Counted from the first letter of the stretch, positions 7,181-15,076 are shown. The stretch: DNA of 32,283 nt from Gaiellales bacterium (GCA_036273515.1 DASUHM010000026.1:1-32283); one strand, 5' to 3'. Program-made: numbers and translations. The notes: a model not told the origin generated them from the letters alone.

Positions 7181-9510
7181 GCGGCCTGCGCGTCGTCGCG
7201 CGCGGCGGCCAGGAACGCGGTGATCTCTTCGGCCGGCGCCGGCCGGGAGAAGAGGTAGCCCTGGCCGACGTCACAACCGACGGTGCGCATGTGGGCGAGC
7301 TGGCCCTCGGTTTCGATGCCCTCGGCGACGGCTACCAGCCCGAGCGCATGGGCGAGGGCGACGACGTTGGTCGTGATGGCCGTGTCCTTGCTGTCGCGCT
7401 CGACGCCCTGCACGAACGAGCGGTCGACCTTGATCATGTCGACCGGGAAGTGGCGCAGCTGGGCCAGCGATGAGAAGCCGGTGCCGAAGTCGTCGATGGC
7501 GATGCCGACCCCGGCGTCGCGGAGCTGCTGCAGCTCGACGCGGGCGCGGTCGGCGGCGCCGCCGGGCACGATGGCCGTCTCGGTGACCTCGAGCCCCAGG
7601 TTCCGGGCCGGCAGGCCGGCCTCGCGCAGCGCCCGGTCGACGGCGGCCGGGACCCCGCCCATCGTGAGCTGCTTGCCGGAGACGTTGACCCATGTGACGA
7701 AGTCACGGCCGACGATGCCGTCGCGCAGCCAGCCGGCGGTGACGCCGCAGGCCTCCCGCAGGACGAGCTCTCCCAGCGCCGCGATCAGGCCCGACGCCTC
7801 GGCGACCGGGATGAACACGTCCGGCCCGACCGGGCCGCGGGTCGGCGACGTCCACCGCACGAGCGCCTCGACGCCCACGATCCTGCCGCCTGAGAGCGAG
7901 ATCTCGGGCTGGTAGTGGACGCTGAGCTCGTCCCGCGCAAGCGCGTAGCGCAGCTCGTTGTCGAGCCCGAGCAGCTCGTCGGGATCGCGGGCCATCTCGC
8001 TGCGGAAGACCTCGTGGCGGCCGCGGCCGGCGTCCTTGGCGGCGTACATGGCGACGTCGGCGTCGCGGACGAGCTCGTCGCCGGCGCCCTTGCCGGAGTG
8101 CAGCGCGATCCCGATGCTGGCGGCCACCTCGAGCTCGCGGCCGGCGACGACGGCCGGCTCGGCCAGCCGCGCCAGCGCCCGCCGGGCGACGCTCACGGCC
8201 AGCGCCTCGTCGGTCTGGTCGAGCAGCACCGCGAACTCGTCGCCGCCGAAGCGGGCGACGGTGTCGGTCGCGCGCACGGTCTCGGTCAGCCGGTCGGCGA
8301 CGACGCGCAGGAGCTGGTCGCCGGCGTCGTGGCCGAGGCTGTCGTTCACCTGCTTGAAGCCGTCCAGGTCGAGGACCAGCACCGCGACCTCACCGCCGGT
8401 GCGAGACGACCGCGCGAGCGCCTGCTCGAGCCGGTCGCGGAAGAGGCTGCGGTTGGCGAGGCCGGTGAGGCCGTCGTGGTAGGCCTGACGCACGAGCTCG
8501 TCCTGCAGCCGCACCCGCTCGGTCACGTCGCGGGCGTTCAGGACGACGCCGCGGATCGCGCGGTCGTTGCGCAGGTCGGTGACGTGCGCCTCCAGGGTGC
8601 GCCACTCGCCGTGCTGGTTCAGGAGCTGGAACACGATCTCCTCGGCCCGGCCGCTGGTCTGGGCGGAGCGCACGAGCGCGCGGTCGTCCGGGTGCAGGTA
8701 GCGGAGGATGCCGTCGCCGACGACGGCGTCCTCGGACGCGCCGAGCATGGCGGTGACCGAGCGGCTGACGTGGCGGCAGCCGCCGTCGCCGAGCACGATC
8801 ACGAGGTCGGTCGACGAGTCGACGATGCTGCGGAAGTGGGCCGTCTGGCGGCGGGTGGCCGCGACGAGAGCCAGGGCCAGGGTGAGCGAGACCAGCAGCC
8901 CGACCGCGCCCAGGACGGACTGCATGGCGATCAGGTTCGTGACGTCCGAGTCGCTCTGGGCGACGATCGTGCGCGCCGTGTTCAGGGCGGCGTCCGCCGT
9001 CAGCATGGAGAGCACGCGCAGGCGCGCGAGGGGTGCGCTCACCGCCAGGTGCTCGCCGGCGGTCAGCGGCACGGACGACGCCGGCCGGCCGGCGAGATAG
9101 GCGGCGCCGGTGGCGGTCATGTCGTCCACGAGCCGCCGCTCCTGGATCAGCTGCGCGCGTACGACCGGGGCGGTGGTCGGCCCCAGCTTGGCCTGATCGT
9201 CGTTGCCCGGGACGGCGGGCACGGCGCCGCCGTCGAGCAGGGCGTCCGTGCTCAGGCGCATGATCGTCGCGGTCACGTCGGGATCCGACTGCTGGCCGGC
9301 GCGGACGAGCATCACCTGCTGGACGTACTCGGAGGCGAGCGTCTGCTGGCGCTCGGCGACGCGGAGGACCTCGGCGCGGTGCTGGGTGCGGGCCGTCTGC
9401 CAGATCGAGAGGCCGACGCTCGCCGTCGAGCAGAGCGCGAAGGTGACCAGGATGGCAACGATCGGCTTGCGGCCACGGGAGGCGTACGGGGTGAATGCGG
9501 GTGCGCGCAT
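7177..9510 (-). CDS. Membrane sensor with PAS, GGDEF and EAL domains (c-di-GMP turnover)
   Basis: A 777-residue protein: TM1 (about 15-38), an extracytoplasmic sensor region of about 155 residues, TM2 (about 194-218), PAS (about 222-335, linker ARDVTERVRLQDEL), GGDEF (about 342-505) and EAL (about 520-770). The cyclase signature GGDEF is intact (422-426). The phosphodiesterase residues are present too: EALVRW, WVNVSGKQ, LEVTETAI, DDFGTGFSS, MIKVDRSFV, AEGIET and GQGYLF. Both activities are therefore possible; the net direction is not predictable. ATG 9510 overlaps the cupredoxin stop as TGATG (9508-9512), suggesting coupled translation and a shared FliA-like promoter. In many dual proteins one domain is regulatory despite intact motifs. 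Confidence 0.95.
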   Translation of the reverse strand: MRAPAFTPYASRGRKPIVAILVTFALCSTASVGLSIWQTARTQHRAEVLRVAERQQTLASEYVQQVMLVRAGQQSDPDVTATIMRLSTDALLDGGAVPAVPGNDDQAKLGPTTAPVVRAQLIQERRLVDDMTATGAAYLAGRPASSVPLTAGEHLAVSAPLARLRVLSMLTADAALNTARTIVAQSDSDVTNLIAMQSVLGAVGLLVSLTLALALVAATRRQTAHFRSIVDSSTDLVIVLGDGGCRHVSRSVTAMLGASEDAVVGDGILRYLHPDDRALVRSAQTSGRAEEIVFQLLNQHGEWRTLEAHVTDLRNDRAIRGVVLNARDVTERVRLQDELVRQAYHDGLTGLANRSLFRDRLEQALARSSRTGGEVAVLVLDLDGFKQVNDSLGHDAGDQLLRVVADRLTETVRATDTVARFGGDEFAVLLDQTDEALAVSVARRALARLAEPAVVAGRELEVAASIGIALHSGKGAGDELVRDADVAMYAAKDAGRGRHEVFRSEMARDPDELLGLDNELRYALARDELSVHYQPEISLSGGRIVGVEALVRWTSPTRGPVGPDVFIPVAEASGLIAALGELVLREACGVTAGWLRDGIVGRDFVTWVNVSGKQLTMGGVPAAVDRALREAGLPARNLGLEVTETAIVPGGAADRARVELQQLRDAGVGIAIDDFGTGFSSLAQLRHFPVDMIKVDRSFVQGVERDSKDTAITTNVVALAHALGLVAVAEGIETEGQLAHMRTVGCDVGQGYLFSRPAPAEEITAFLAAARDDAQAA

Positions 9511-9965
9511 CACGGCTTCCCGATCAGCAGGACGGCGTGCATCCCGCTCATGTAGTGGCCCGCCATGTTGCAGAAGATCTCGTAGCGACCCGGGCGCAGC
9601 CGGAGCGTCAGCCCGCGTACGCTGCCCGGCACGCCGGGCTCGAGCGAGCCGACCTCCTCGGGGGCGAGGGCGTCCTCGTTCACCGTGAGGCCGTCGGTGC
9701 GCAGCGGCAGCCTGGTGCCCGCGGGATCGCGCACCACGATCAGCTCGTGCAGGTCGGGGCCGTCGTTCTTCACCTCGAGCCGGACGCGGCCCGGCGCGAG
9801 CCGCCGCGGCGCGCGGATGTGGAAGTCGCGCTCGGTGATGCGGACGACCTGGACGGACGGCTTGCTGCTGCCGCCGGCTCCGCTCCACTCGGCGAACGCG
9901 AGCAGGCCTGCGCACGCGAGCATGCCCGCGAGGAGTGCAGCCGGCCGGTGAAGAGCGGTGACCAC
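9510..9965 (-). CDS. Cupredoxin-like exported copper protein
   Basis: A 151-residue protein with a signal peptide or N-terminal anchor (ALHRPAALLAGMLACAGLL) and one cupredoxin domain. Type 1 copper ligands can be traced: a His in DLHELIVVRD, then Cys in GRYEIFCNMAGHYMSGMHAV, followed by His and Met in the usual C-x(n)-H-x(n)-M order. It would act outside the membrane as an electron carrier or copper-binding sensor. GTG 9965 was chosen because it begins the signal sequence and lies 10 nt after the -10 of a FliA-like promoter; an ATG at 10073 would reach into the divergent gene. It is coupled (TGATG) to the GGDEF-EAL gene, an unusual partner. Confidence 0.8.
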   Translation of the reverse strand: MVTALHRPAALLAGMLACAGLLAFAEWSGAGGSSKPSVQVVRITERDFHIRAPRRLAPGRVRLEVKNDGPDLHELIVVRDPAGTRLPLRTDGLTVNEDALAPEEVGSLEPGVPGSVRGLTLRLRPGRYEIFCNMAGHYMSGMHAVLLIGKP

Positions 9966-9975
9966 CTTCGTCGGT

Positions 9976-10003
9976 GGATCGGCCCAGCCTCCCCGTTCTT
10001 GAG
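9976..10003 (-). promoter_or_regulatory. FliA (sigma-28)-like promoter of cupredoxin/GGDEF-EAL operon
   Basis: Minus strand CTCAAG (10003-9998) and GCCGATCC (9983-9976), with 20 nt between the first bases of the two elements. This matches the TCAAG / GCCGATA form of sigma-28 promoters known in Pseudomonas. The same spacing recurs at 10539 and 29088. Confidence 0.5.
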
Positions 10004-10029
10004 TAGATCCGGCGCTCCGCGCAGGTTGG

Positions 10030-10035
10030 TAGCCT
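10030..10035 (+). promoter_or_regulatory. -10 box of leaderless promoter for peroxiredoxin gene
   Basis: TAGCCT lies 6 nt before GTG 10042, supporting that start and a leaderless transcript. Confidence 0.45.
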
Positions 10036-10041
10036 GCCCGC

Positions 10042-10497
10042 GTGCAGCCCGGAGCCACCGTCCCCAGCGTCATCGTGTTCGACCAGGACGTGCAGCCGGT
10101 CGACCTGGCCGGCCTGGCCGCCGAGGGGCCGTTCCTGCTCTCGTTCTACCTGTACGACTGGACCGGCACCTGACGGACACAGCTGCGGCTCCTGCGTGAC
10201 AGGAGCGACGAGTTCACGGAGGCCGGGGTGCGCCTGTTCGCGGTCTCGCGCGACAGCCCGTACTCGCACAAGCGCTACGCCGAGCAGCAATGGCTGACCT
10301 ATCCGCTGCTCTCCGACTGGACGGCGGCCGCGGTGCGGGCGTTCGGCGTCAGCCAGACCCTGGACGGGCTGGAGGACACCCCGGTGCGCAGCTGCTTCCT
10401 GGTGGACGGCGACGGGGTGATCCGGGGCACGTGGCGATACGGCGACGACGAGGTGCCGGACGTCGACGAGCTCCTGACCGCCGCCCACGCCTTGTGA
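10042..10497 (+). CDS. Selenocysteine-containing peroxiredoxin-like protein (AhpC/TSA family), in-frame TGA
   Basis: A 151-codon frame with an internal TGA at codon 44 (10171-10173) and stop at 10495-10497. Before the TGA it reads FLLSFYLYDWTGT, and directly after it RTQLRLLRDR. In AhpC/TSA thioredoxin-fold peroxiredoxins the peroxidatic cysteine follows this 'FY..dwTgt' stretch, so TGA stands exactly where the catalytic Cys belongs. Downstream sequence is full-length and family-like (LFAVSRDSPYSHKRYAE, YPLLSDW, RSCFLVDGDGVIRGTWRYGD, VPDVDELL) with normal codon bias. A hairpin fit for a bacterial SECIS lies just after the TGA. It would reduce peroxides in the cytoplasm. No resolving Cys four or five residues on; Leu is there instead. 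Conventional annotation would call only the last 89 residues from 10228. The alternative is a nonsense mutation. Confidence 0.82.
10188..10206 (+). promoter_or_regulatory. Candidate bacterial SECIS hairpin
   Basis: A perfect 7-bp stem, GCTCCTG (10188-10194) with CAGGAGC (10200-10206), encloses loop CGTGA with G and U in the apical part. The loop begins 22 nt after the in-frame TGA, inside the range accepted for bSECIS elements (about 16-37 nt). The hairpin is within coding sequence, as usual for bacterial SECIS. Confidence 0.62.
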
Positions 10498-10538
10498 CCA
10501 TCCGGCTCACCACGCGCCCGGCATAGCCCGGTCGGGGG

Positions 10539-10566
10539 CTCAAGTCTTCCCCCGCGGCACCGAAGT
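10539..10566 (+). promoter_or_regulatory. FliA-like promoter before small membrane protein
   Basis: CTCAAGT (10539-10545) and ACCGAAGT (10559-10566), first bases 20 nt apart, 7 nt before ATG 10574. The -10 is less perfect than at the other two sites. Confidence 0.4.
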
Positions 10567-10573
10567 ACGAGAT

Positions 10574-10771
10574 ATGACCACCGTGCGAACCGCCGTCGCA
10601 GGCGCCACCGTGCTCGCCCTCGGGGCCGTGCTCGCCGCCCCGGCGCTCTCGACCCGGGCGACGGTGGTTGCCGCCGCGCTGCTCGCTCCCGCCGGCGCCG
10701 TCGTCGCGGTCGCCGCCTCACGGGCGCTGTCGATCTGGATCGACGCCGCGGTCGCTCGCATGGATCGCTAG
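10574..10771 (+). CDS. Small two-helix membrane protein
   Basis: A 65-residue protein with two hydrophobic segments (about 8-26 and 30-52) and a short charged tail (ARMDR). No family recognised. Support for coding comes from GC3 bias, an ATG 7 nt after a FliA-like -10 box, and a stop that overlaps the convergent NRAMP gene as CTAG (10768-10771), the same arrangement used by other convergent pairs in the window. The promoter class would place it in a motility or c-di-GMP regulon, which is inference. Confidence 0.62.
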   Translation: MTTVRTAVAGATVLALGAVLAAPALSTRATVVAAALLAPAGAVVAVAASRALSIWIDAAVARMDR

Positions 10772-12099
10772 AACAGGCCGGCGAACGTCTGGACGAGCAG
10801 GAAGACGTTCAGGCAGACGATCACGGCCGCGACGGCGACCGCTGCGACGGTCGTGATCGGCCGGTTCGTCAGCGTCCCCATCAGGTCGCGGTTGCGGCAG
10901 AAGATCACGAGCGGGATCAGCGCGAAGGGGATGCCGAACGAGAGCGCGACCTGGGAGAGCACGAGCGCCTTGGACGGGTCGAGCCCGACCGCGAGCACGA
11001 TCATGGCCGGCGCCATGGTCACCGCCCGGCGCAGGAAGAGCGGGATCGACCTGCGCACGAAGCCCTGCATGACGACCTGGCCGGCCAGCGTGCCGACCGA
11101 CGACGACGAGAGCCCGGACGCGAGCAGGGCGATGCCGAACATCGTGTCGGCATGCGAGCCGACGACCTTCCCGAGCATGTGCGACGCCTGCTCGATGCCG
11201 TCCACTCCGGTGAAGCCGTTCGCGTGGAAGACCGCGGCCGCGGTGATCAGCATCGACATGTTGACGACGCCGGCGATCGACATCGCGATGACGACGTCGA
11301 TCAGCTCGAAGCGGAAGATGCGCCGGCGCGCGGCCGGCGTGGCGCCGACGACGCGCCGCTGCGTGAGGGCGGAGTGCAGGTAGATCACGTGCGGCATGAC
11401 CGTCGCGCCCAGGATGCCGGCCGCGAGCAGCACGCTCTCTGAGCCGTCGAAACCGGGCACGAACAGCCCGTGGGCGATGCCGTGCGGCGAGGGATCGGCG
11501 TTGAAGACCTCGAAGGCGAACCCGGCCACGATCAGGCCGACCAGGCCGACGATCACGGCCTCGAGGTGGCGGAAGCCGCCCCGCGTCTGCAGGGCCAGGA
11601 TCGCGAACGCGAAGACGCCGGTCAGGAGGCCCGCCCACACCAGCGGGATGCCGAAGAGCAGGTTCAGGCCGAGCGCGGCGCCGATGAACTCGGCCAGGTC
11701 GGTCGCCATCGCGATCAGCTCGGCCTGCACCCAGAGGCCGAACGTGACCGGCCGCCGGAACTGCGACCGGCACACCTCGGGCAGGTTCATCCCGGTGGCG
11801 ATGCCGAGCTTGGCGCTCATCGACTGGATCAGCATCGCCATCAGGTTCGAGGCCAGGATCACCCACAGGAGCAGGTAGCCGAACTTGGCCCCGCCGGCGA
11901 TGTTCGTCGCGAAGTTGCCCGGGTCGACGTAGGCGACGGCGGCGATGAAGGCCGGCCCGAGGAACGGCCAGGCGGCGCGCAGGCCGCGGCGCTCGCCGTT
12001 CAGCGACCGCTCGGCCGCCTCGAGCACGCGCTGCTCGCCCGGCAGCGCGACGGGCGCCGAGGGGAGCGGAAGAGCTGCCGACTCAGCCGGCGGCGGCAT
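10768..12099 (-). CDS. mntH: NRAMP-family divalent metal (Mn2+/Fe2+) transporter
   Basis: A 443-residue NRAMP transporter with 11-12 TM helices, importing Mn2+ or Fe2+ with protons. The metal-binding helix 1 motif DPGN is present (AYVDPGNFATNI), and helix 6 carries the A-T-V-M-P-H motif (GATVMPHVIYLHSAL), which matches the conserved MPH of family members. ATG 12099 is preceded by GGAG (minus strand) and gives the usual short cytoplasmic N-terminus. The gene begins 17 nt inside the end of the upstream DtxR/MntR regulator gene, so the pair forms an operon in which the regulator is made first. Control is expected through the palindrome in front of the regulator. The symbol reflects family and context; Fe2+ cannot be excluded. 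Confidence 0.94.
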   Translation of the reverse strand: MPPPAESAALPLPSAPVALPGEQRVLEAAERSLNGERRGLRAAWPFLGPAFIAAVAYVDPGNFATNIAGGAKFGYLLLWVILASNLMAMLIQSMSAKLGIATGMNLPEVCRSQFRRPVTFGLWVQAELIAMATDLAEFIGAALGLNLLFGIPLVWAGLLTGVFAFAILALQTRGGFRHLEAVIVGLVGLIVAGFAFEVFNADPSPHGIAHGLFVPGFDGSESVLLAAGILGATVMPHVIYLHSALTQRRVVGATPAARRRIFRFELIDVVIAMSIAGVVNMSMLITAAAVFHANGFTGVDGIEQASHMLGKVVGSHADTMFGIALLASGLSSSSVGTLAGQVVMQGFVRRSIPLFLRRAVTMAPAMIVLAVGLDPSKALVLSQVALSFGIPFALIPLVIFCRNRDLMGTLTNRPITTVAAVAVAAVIVCLNVFLLVQTFAGLF

Positions 12100-12748
12100 G
12101 CTCCGCTCCCACCTCGATCTGGGCCGCCAGCGAGCGGCCGATCGCATGCCGGCTGCCGCGCACCTCCACCGTGACCGGGCCGTCGAACGGCGCCTGCTCG
12201 ACGACGGTCACCTCCTCCGCCGGGACCAGGCCGAGCGAGGCCAGGTAGCGCAGGAGCTCCGGATCGCTGTCGGGCACGCGGCGGACGACCGTCATGCTGC
12301 CGGCGTCGAGGTCGCTCAGGCACACGAGCTCGTCGCGCACGAGCAGCAGCTCGGGCGAGGGGATCGGGTCGCCGTGCGGGTCGCGGGTCGGGTGGCCGAG
12401 CGCCTGGTCGATGGCCGCCTCGAGCTCGTCGGACAGGTGGTGCTCGAGCCGCTCGGCCTCCTGGTGCACCTGATCCCACGTCAGCCCGAGCGCCTCCATC
12501 AGGTAGAGCTCGAGCAGGCGGTGGTGGCGCACGACCTCGAGCGCCATCCGCTCTCCGGCCGGGGTCAGGGTGGCGCCGTGGTAGCGCTCGTGCACGACCA
12601 ATCCGAGCGTCGCGAGCTTCTTCAGCATCGCGGTCGCGGAGGCGGGCGTGACTCCGAGCGACTCGGCCAGCGCGCTCGTGGACATGTCGCCCGTGCGCTC
12701 GAGCTTCCAGATCGCCTTTAGATAGTCCTGCGCGGATTCGCTGACCAT
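12083..12748 (-). CDS. DtxR/MntR-family metal-dependent repressor
   Basis: A 221-residue regulator with all three expected parts: a winged helix (1-72; SALAESLGVTPASATAMLKKLATLG as the recognition unit), a dimerisation/metal domain (about 73-140; LEVVRHHRLLELYLMEALGL, then EAERLEHHLSDELEAAID) and an FeoA/SH3-like C-terminal domain (about 150-215). The metal ligands of the family (Glu/His pairs in HRLLE and EAERLEHHLS) are present. Full length is closer to DtxR/IdeR than to short MntR, yet the operon partner is an NRAMP transporter, so Mn or Fe sensing is open. It probably represses its own operon through TTAGACGCGTCTAA 14 nt upstream of its start. Confidence 0.94.
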   Translation of the reverse strand: MVSESAQDYLKAIWKLERTGDMSTSALAESLGVTPASATAMLKKLATLGLVVHERYHGATLTPAGERMALEVVRHHRLLELYLMEALGLTWDQVHQEAERLEHHLSDELEAAIDQALGHPTRDPHGDPIPSPELLLVRDELVCLSDLDAGSMTVVRRVPDSDPELLRYLASLGLVPAEEVTVVEQAPFDGPVTVEVRGSRHAIGRSLAAQIEVGAEHAAAG

Positions 12749-12758
12749 GCCAACTCTG

Positions 12759-12788
12759 AGTTTAGACGCGTCTAACTCTGCTGGCCAA
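12759..12788 (-). promoter_or_regulatory. Promoter and palindromic operator of the metal regulon
   Basis: Minus-strand TTGGCC (12788-12783), an 18-nt spacer, then TAAACT (12764-12759), 10 nt before ATG 12748. The perfect 14-bp palindrome TTAGACGCGTCTAA (12762-12775) covers the -10 and spacer, ideal for metal-dependent repression by the adjacent DtxR/MntR protein. TTAG...CTAA half sites recall DtxR-family boxes. Confidence 0.65.
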
Positions 12789-12798
12789 TTTCCACCGG

Positions 12799-13674
12799 TC
12801 AGCCGGCGGCGGCCTCCCGCGCGAACGTCGCCAGGCGGGCGGCGGCAGACGGATCCGACCCGATCGCGAGCACGTGCACGCCACGCACCTCGGGCATGGC
12901 CACGAGCCGGGTCACGATCTCGCGCGCGACCGCCTCGCCCTCGCCCGCCTCGGCCCGCTCGGCGACGCCGGGAGCGACCTGCGCGCCAAAGCCGCCCACG
13001 AGCTCGACCGACCGCGCCGACGCCGGAACGACCAGACTCGGCAGGAGCGGCGCGCCGTCGAGCGCCGAGATCTCCCGCAGCCCCTCCACCCAGGCGGCGA
13101 AGCCGTCGGCGTCGAGGACGACCTGCGTCTGCACGAACGACGCGCCCGCGGAGATCTTGGCCGCGAGCGACGCGGCCGGCGTGAACTTCGGCGACGCCGC
13201 CGCGCCGACCAGCAGCTGCGGCGGCGGCCCGTCGAGCTGCGAGCCGTCCGGCAGCAGGCCCTTGGACAGGTCGACGAGGAGCTGCACGAGCCCGCCGGCG
13301 TCGAGATCGCCGACCGCCTTGCCGGGGACGCCCTCGGGCAGCGGGTCGCCGCCCAGCGGGAGCACGGCGCCGACGCCCAGCGCTGCCGCCCCCAGGGCGT
13401 CTGACGCGAGCGCGATCCGGTTCCGGTCGCGGCTCGTCATCTGCAGGATCGGCTCCGCGCCGGCGGCGATCGCGAGCGCGGCGGCGGCCAGGGCCGACAC
13501 GCGCGGGCGCGCGCGGGGCAGGTCGGTGATGTTGAGCGCGTCGGCGAAGTCCAGCTGCTCGACCGACCGGGCCACGGCGGCGGCGTCGGCCTCCCGCGGC
13601 GGGACGAGCTCGGACGTCACGACGAAGTCGCCCGCCGCAAGGCGCGCGGCGAACCCGCCTGCCGCGGCCGTCAC
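12799..13674 (-). CDS. Methylenetetrahydrofolate reductase-like TIM-barrel flavoprotein
   Basis: A 291-residue protein of the MetF/MTHFR family (FAD TIM barrel that makes 5-methyl-THF from methylene-THF). Visible are the N-terminal strand with the catalytic Glu region (FVVTSELVPPREAD), the folate/FAD-facing strand EPILQMTSRDRNRIAL, the GVGAVLPLGGDPLP loop and GASFVQTQVVLDADGFAAWV. Similar stand-alone MetF-like proteins occur in actinobacteria, some on atypical folate reactions, so 'MTHFR-like' is safer than MetF. GTG 13674 overlaps the P450 stop as GTGA (13671-13674), so it is coupled to the P450. A folate enzyme behind a P450 could mean oxidative demethylation and C1 recycling, which is inference. 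Confidence 0.86.
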   Translation of the reverse strand: MTAAAGGFAARLAAGDFVVTSELVPPREADAAAVARSVEQLDFADALNITDLPRARPRVSALAAAALAIAAGAEPILQMTSRDRNRIALASDALGAAALGVGAVLPLGGDPLPEGVPGKAVGDLDAGGLVQLLVDLSKGLLPDGSQLDGPPPQLLVGAAASPKFTPAASLAAKISAGASFVQTQVVLDADGFAAWVEGLREISALDGAPLLPSLVVPASARSVELVGGFGAQVAPGVAERAEAGEGEAVAREIVTRLVAMPEVRGVHVLAIGSDPSAAARLATFAREAAAG

Positions 13675-15041
13675 GCGGCCCGCACCGTCGCCGGGAGCCC
13701 GTACCGCGGGCGGAGGGTGAAACGGGCGTCGATCCGGGGCGCCTCGGCGCCGGGAACGACGCGCCAGCTGCGGCCGATCGCCGCCAGGACGAGCGTCCCC
13801 TCGAGCATCGCGAAGCGCTCGCCGATGCACATGCGCGGGCCGGCGGCGAACGGGAAGTACGCGCCGGGCGCCGGCGCGGGCCCGTCCAGCCAGCGCTCGG
13901 GCGAAAAGCGCAGCGGGTCGGGGTGGTAGCGCACGCTGCGGTGGACGACCCACTGGCTCATGACGATCGTGCCGCCCTCGGGGACGGCGTATGGCCCGAG
14001 CGCATACGGCCGGGTGGCGATCCGGGCGAGCGCCCACACCGGCGGGTACAGGCGCAGCGCCTCGCGGAACACGGCCTGGGTGTACGGGAGCCGGGCGAAG
14101 TCGGCCGGCACCGGCGGCCGCGACCCCAGCTGGGCCGCGAGCTCGGCCCGCATCGCCTCCCACGCGGCCGGGTTCCGGTGCAGGAGGTACCACGCCCACG
14201 TGAGCGCCTGGGCGGTCGTCTCGTGCCCGGCCAGCATGAGCGTGATGGCCTCGTCGCGGATCTCGGCGTCGTCGAGCGCCGGCCGCCCCCGCTCGTCGCG
14301 CAGGCCGCGCAGCACGGCCACCAGGTCGTCGCCGCCACCGCCGGCGGCGCGCTCGGCGACGAGCCGCTCGAGGAAGGCGTCGATGTCGCGCTTGGCGGTG
14401 TTGAAGCGGCGCGTGGCCGGCAGCGGCACCCGCCAGAGCAGCTCGGCGCCGGGCAGCAGGAAGCGGTGGAACACGCGCATGCCTGCGTCGAGGACGGCCC
14501 CGATCTCGGGCGCCTCGGACTCGACGTCGGCATCGAAGATGGTGCGGCCGACGACGCGCAGGGCGACCCGGGTCATCTCGCCGTTGATGTCCACCTCGGC
14601 CCCGTCCGTCCAGCCGGCGGAGACGTGCTCGGCGGCGTCGATCATGACGTCGCCGTAGCGGGCGATGCGCTCGTGCCCGAACACCGGCTGGATCGAGCGG
14701 CGGCGGCGCAGGTGGTCGGCGCCCTCGCTCGTGAGCAGGCCCTCGCCGAGCAGGCGCTTGGCCGCCCGCAGCGCCCGCCCCTTGACGAAGGCCGAGTTGT
14801 CGTCGACGAGCACCCGCCGGATGAGGTCGGCGTCGCTGACGAAGAAGAAGCTGTGGCCACCGGGGAAGCGCACGTAGACGACGCCGTCGTAATCGGCCGC
14901 GAACCCGTCCATCGTCCGCAGCGGATCGCGCAGGTAGCGGGTGAAGTTGCCCCAGGCCGGCCCGCCCGGCCCTGGCGGGAGCGCCCCGCCGGCGACGTCC
15001 GCAGAGGCCGGTGGGCGTTCGCGAGCCTCGCGGGAGATCAT
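13671..15041 (-). CDS. Cytochrome P450
   Basis: A 456-residue soluble P450. Signatures: I-helix LAGHETTAQ with the oxygen-activating Thr, K-helix ExxR (FREALRLYPP), PERF-like region (FSPERW) and heme loop FPFAAGPRMCIGERFA with Cys405 as iron ligand. The absence of an N-terminal TM helix and of fused reductase implies external ferredoxin/reductase partners, not present here. The substrate is unknown; the proline-rich start and LPPGPGGPAWGN resemble bacterial members close to the CYP4/CYP102-type fold. ATG 15041 is 6 nt after TATGCT, fitting the leaderless pattern. It is coupled by GTGA to the MTHFR-like gene. Confidence 0.96.
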   Translation of the reverse strand: MISREARERPPASADVAGGALPPGPGGPAWGNFTRYLRDPLRTMDGFAADYDGVVYVRFPGGHSFFFVSDADLIRRVLVDDNSAFVKGRALRAAKRLLGEGLLTSEGADHLRRRRSIQPVFGHERIARYGDVMIDAAEHVSAGWTDGAEVDINGEMTRVALRVVGRTIFDADVESEAPEIGAVLDAGMRVFHRFLLPGAELLWRVPLPATRRFNTAKRDIDAFLERLVAERAAGGGGDDLVAVLRGLRDERGRPALDDAEIRDEAITLMLAGHETTAQALTWAWYLLHRNPAAWEAMRAELAAQLGSRPPVPADFARLPYTQAVFREALRLYPPVWALARIATRPYALGPYAVPEGGTIVMSQWVVHRSVRYHPDPLRFSPERWLDGPAPAPGAYFPFAAGPRMCIGERFAMLEGTLVLAAIGRSWRVVPGAEAPRIDARFTLRPRYGLPATVRAA

Positions 15042-15047
15042 TTCGAC

Positions 15048-15053
15048 AGCATA
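15048..15053 (-). promoter_or_regulatory. -10 box of leaderless P450 promoter
   Basis: Minus-strand TATGCT lies 6 nt before ATG 15041. Confidence 0.5.
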
Positions 15054-15076
15054 GAACGGTCGTGGCACCACGAACC

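Noticed and set aside
9966-10073. N-terminal extension of the cupredoxin to ATG 10073
   Set aside because: The extension has no signal-peptide character, overlaps the divergent gene and would place the FliA-like promoter inside the gene.
10228-10497. Separate 89-residue gene starting at GTG 10228
   Set aside because: It is the C-terminal part of the peroxiredoxin-like frame, with no domain start or promoter of its own.
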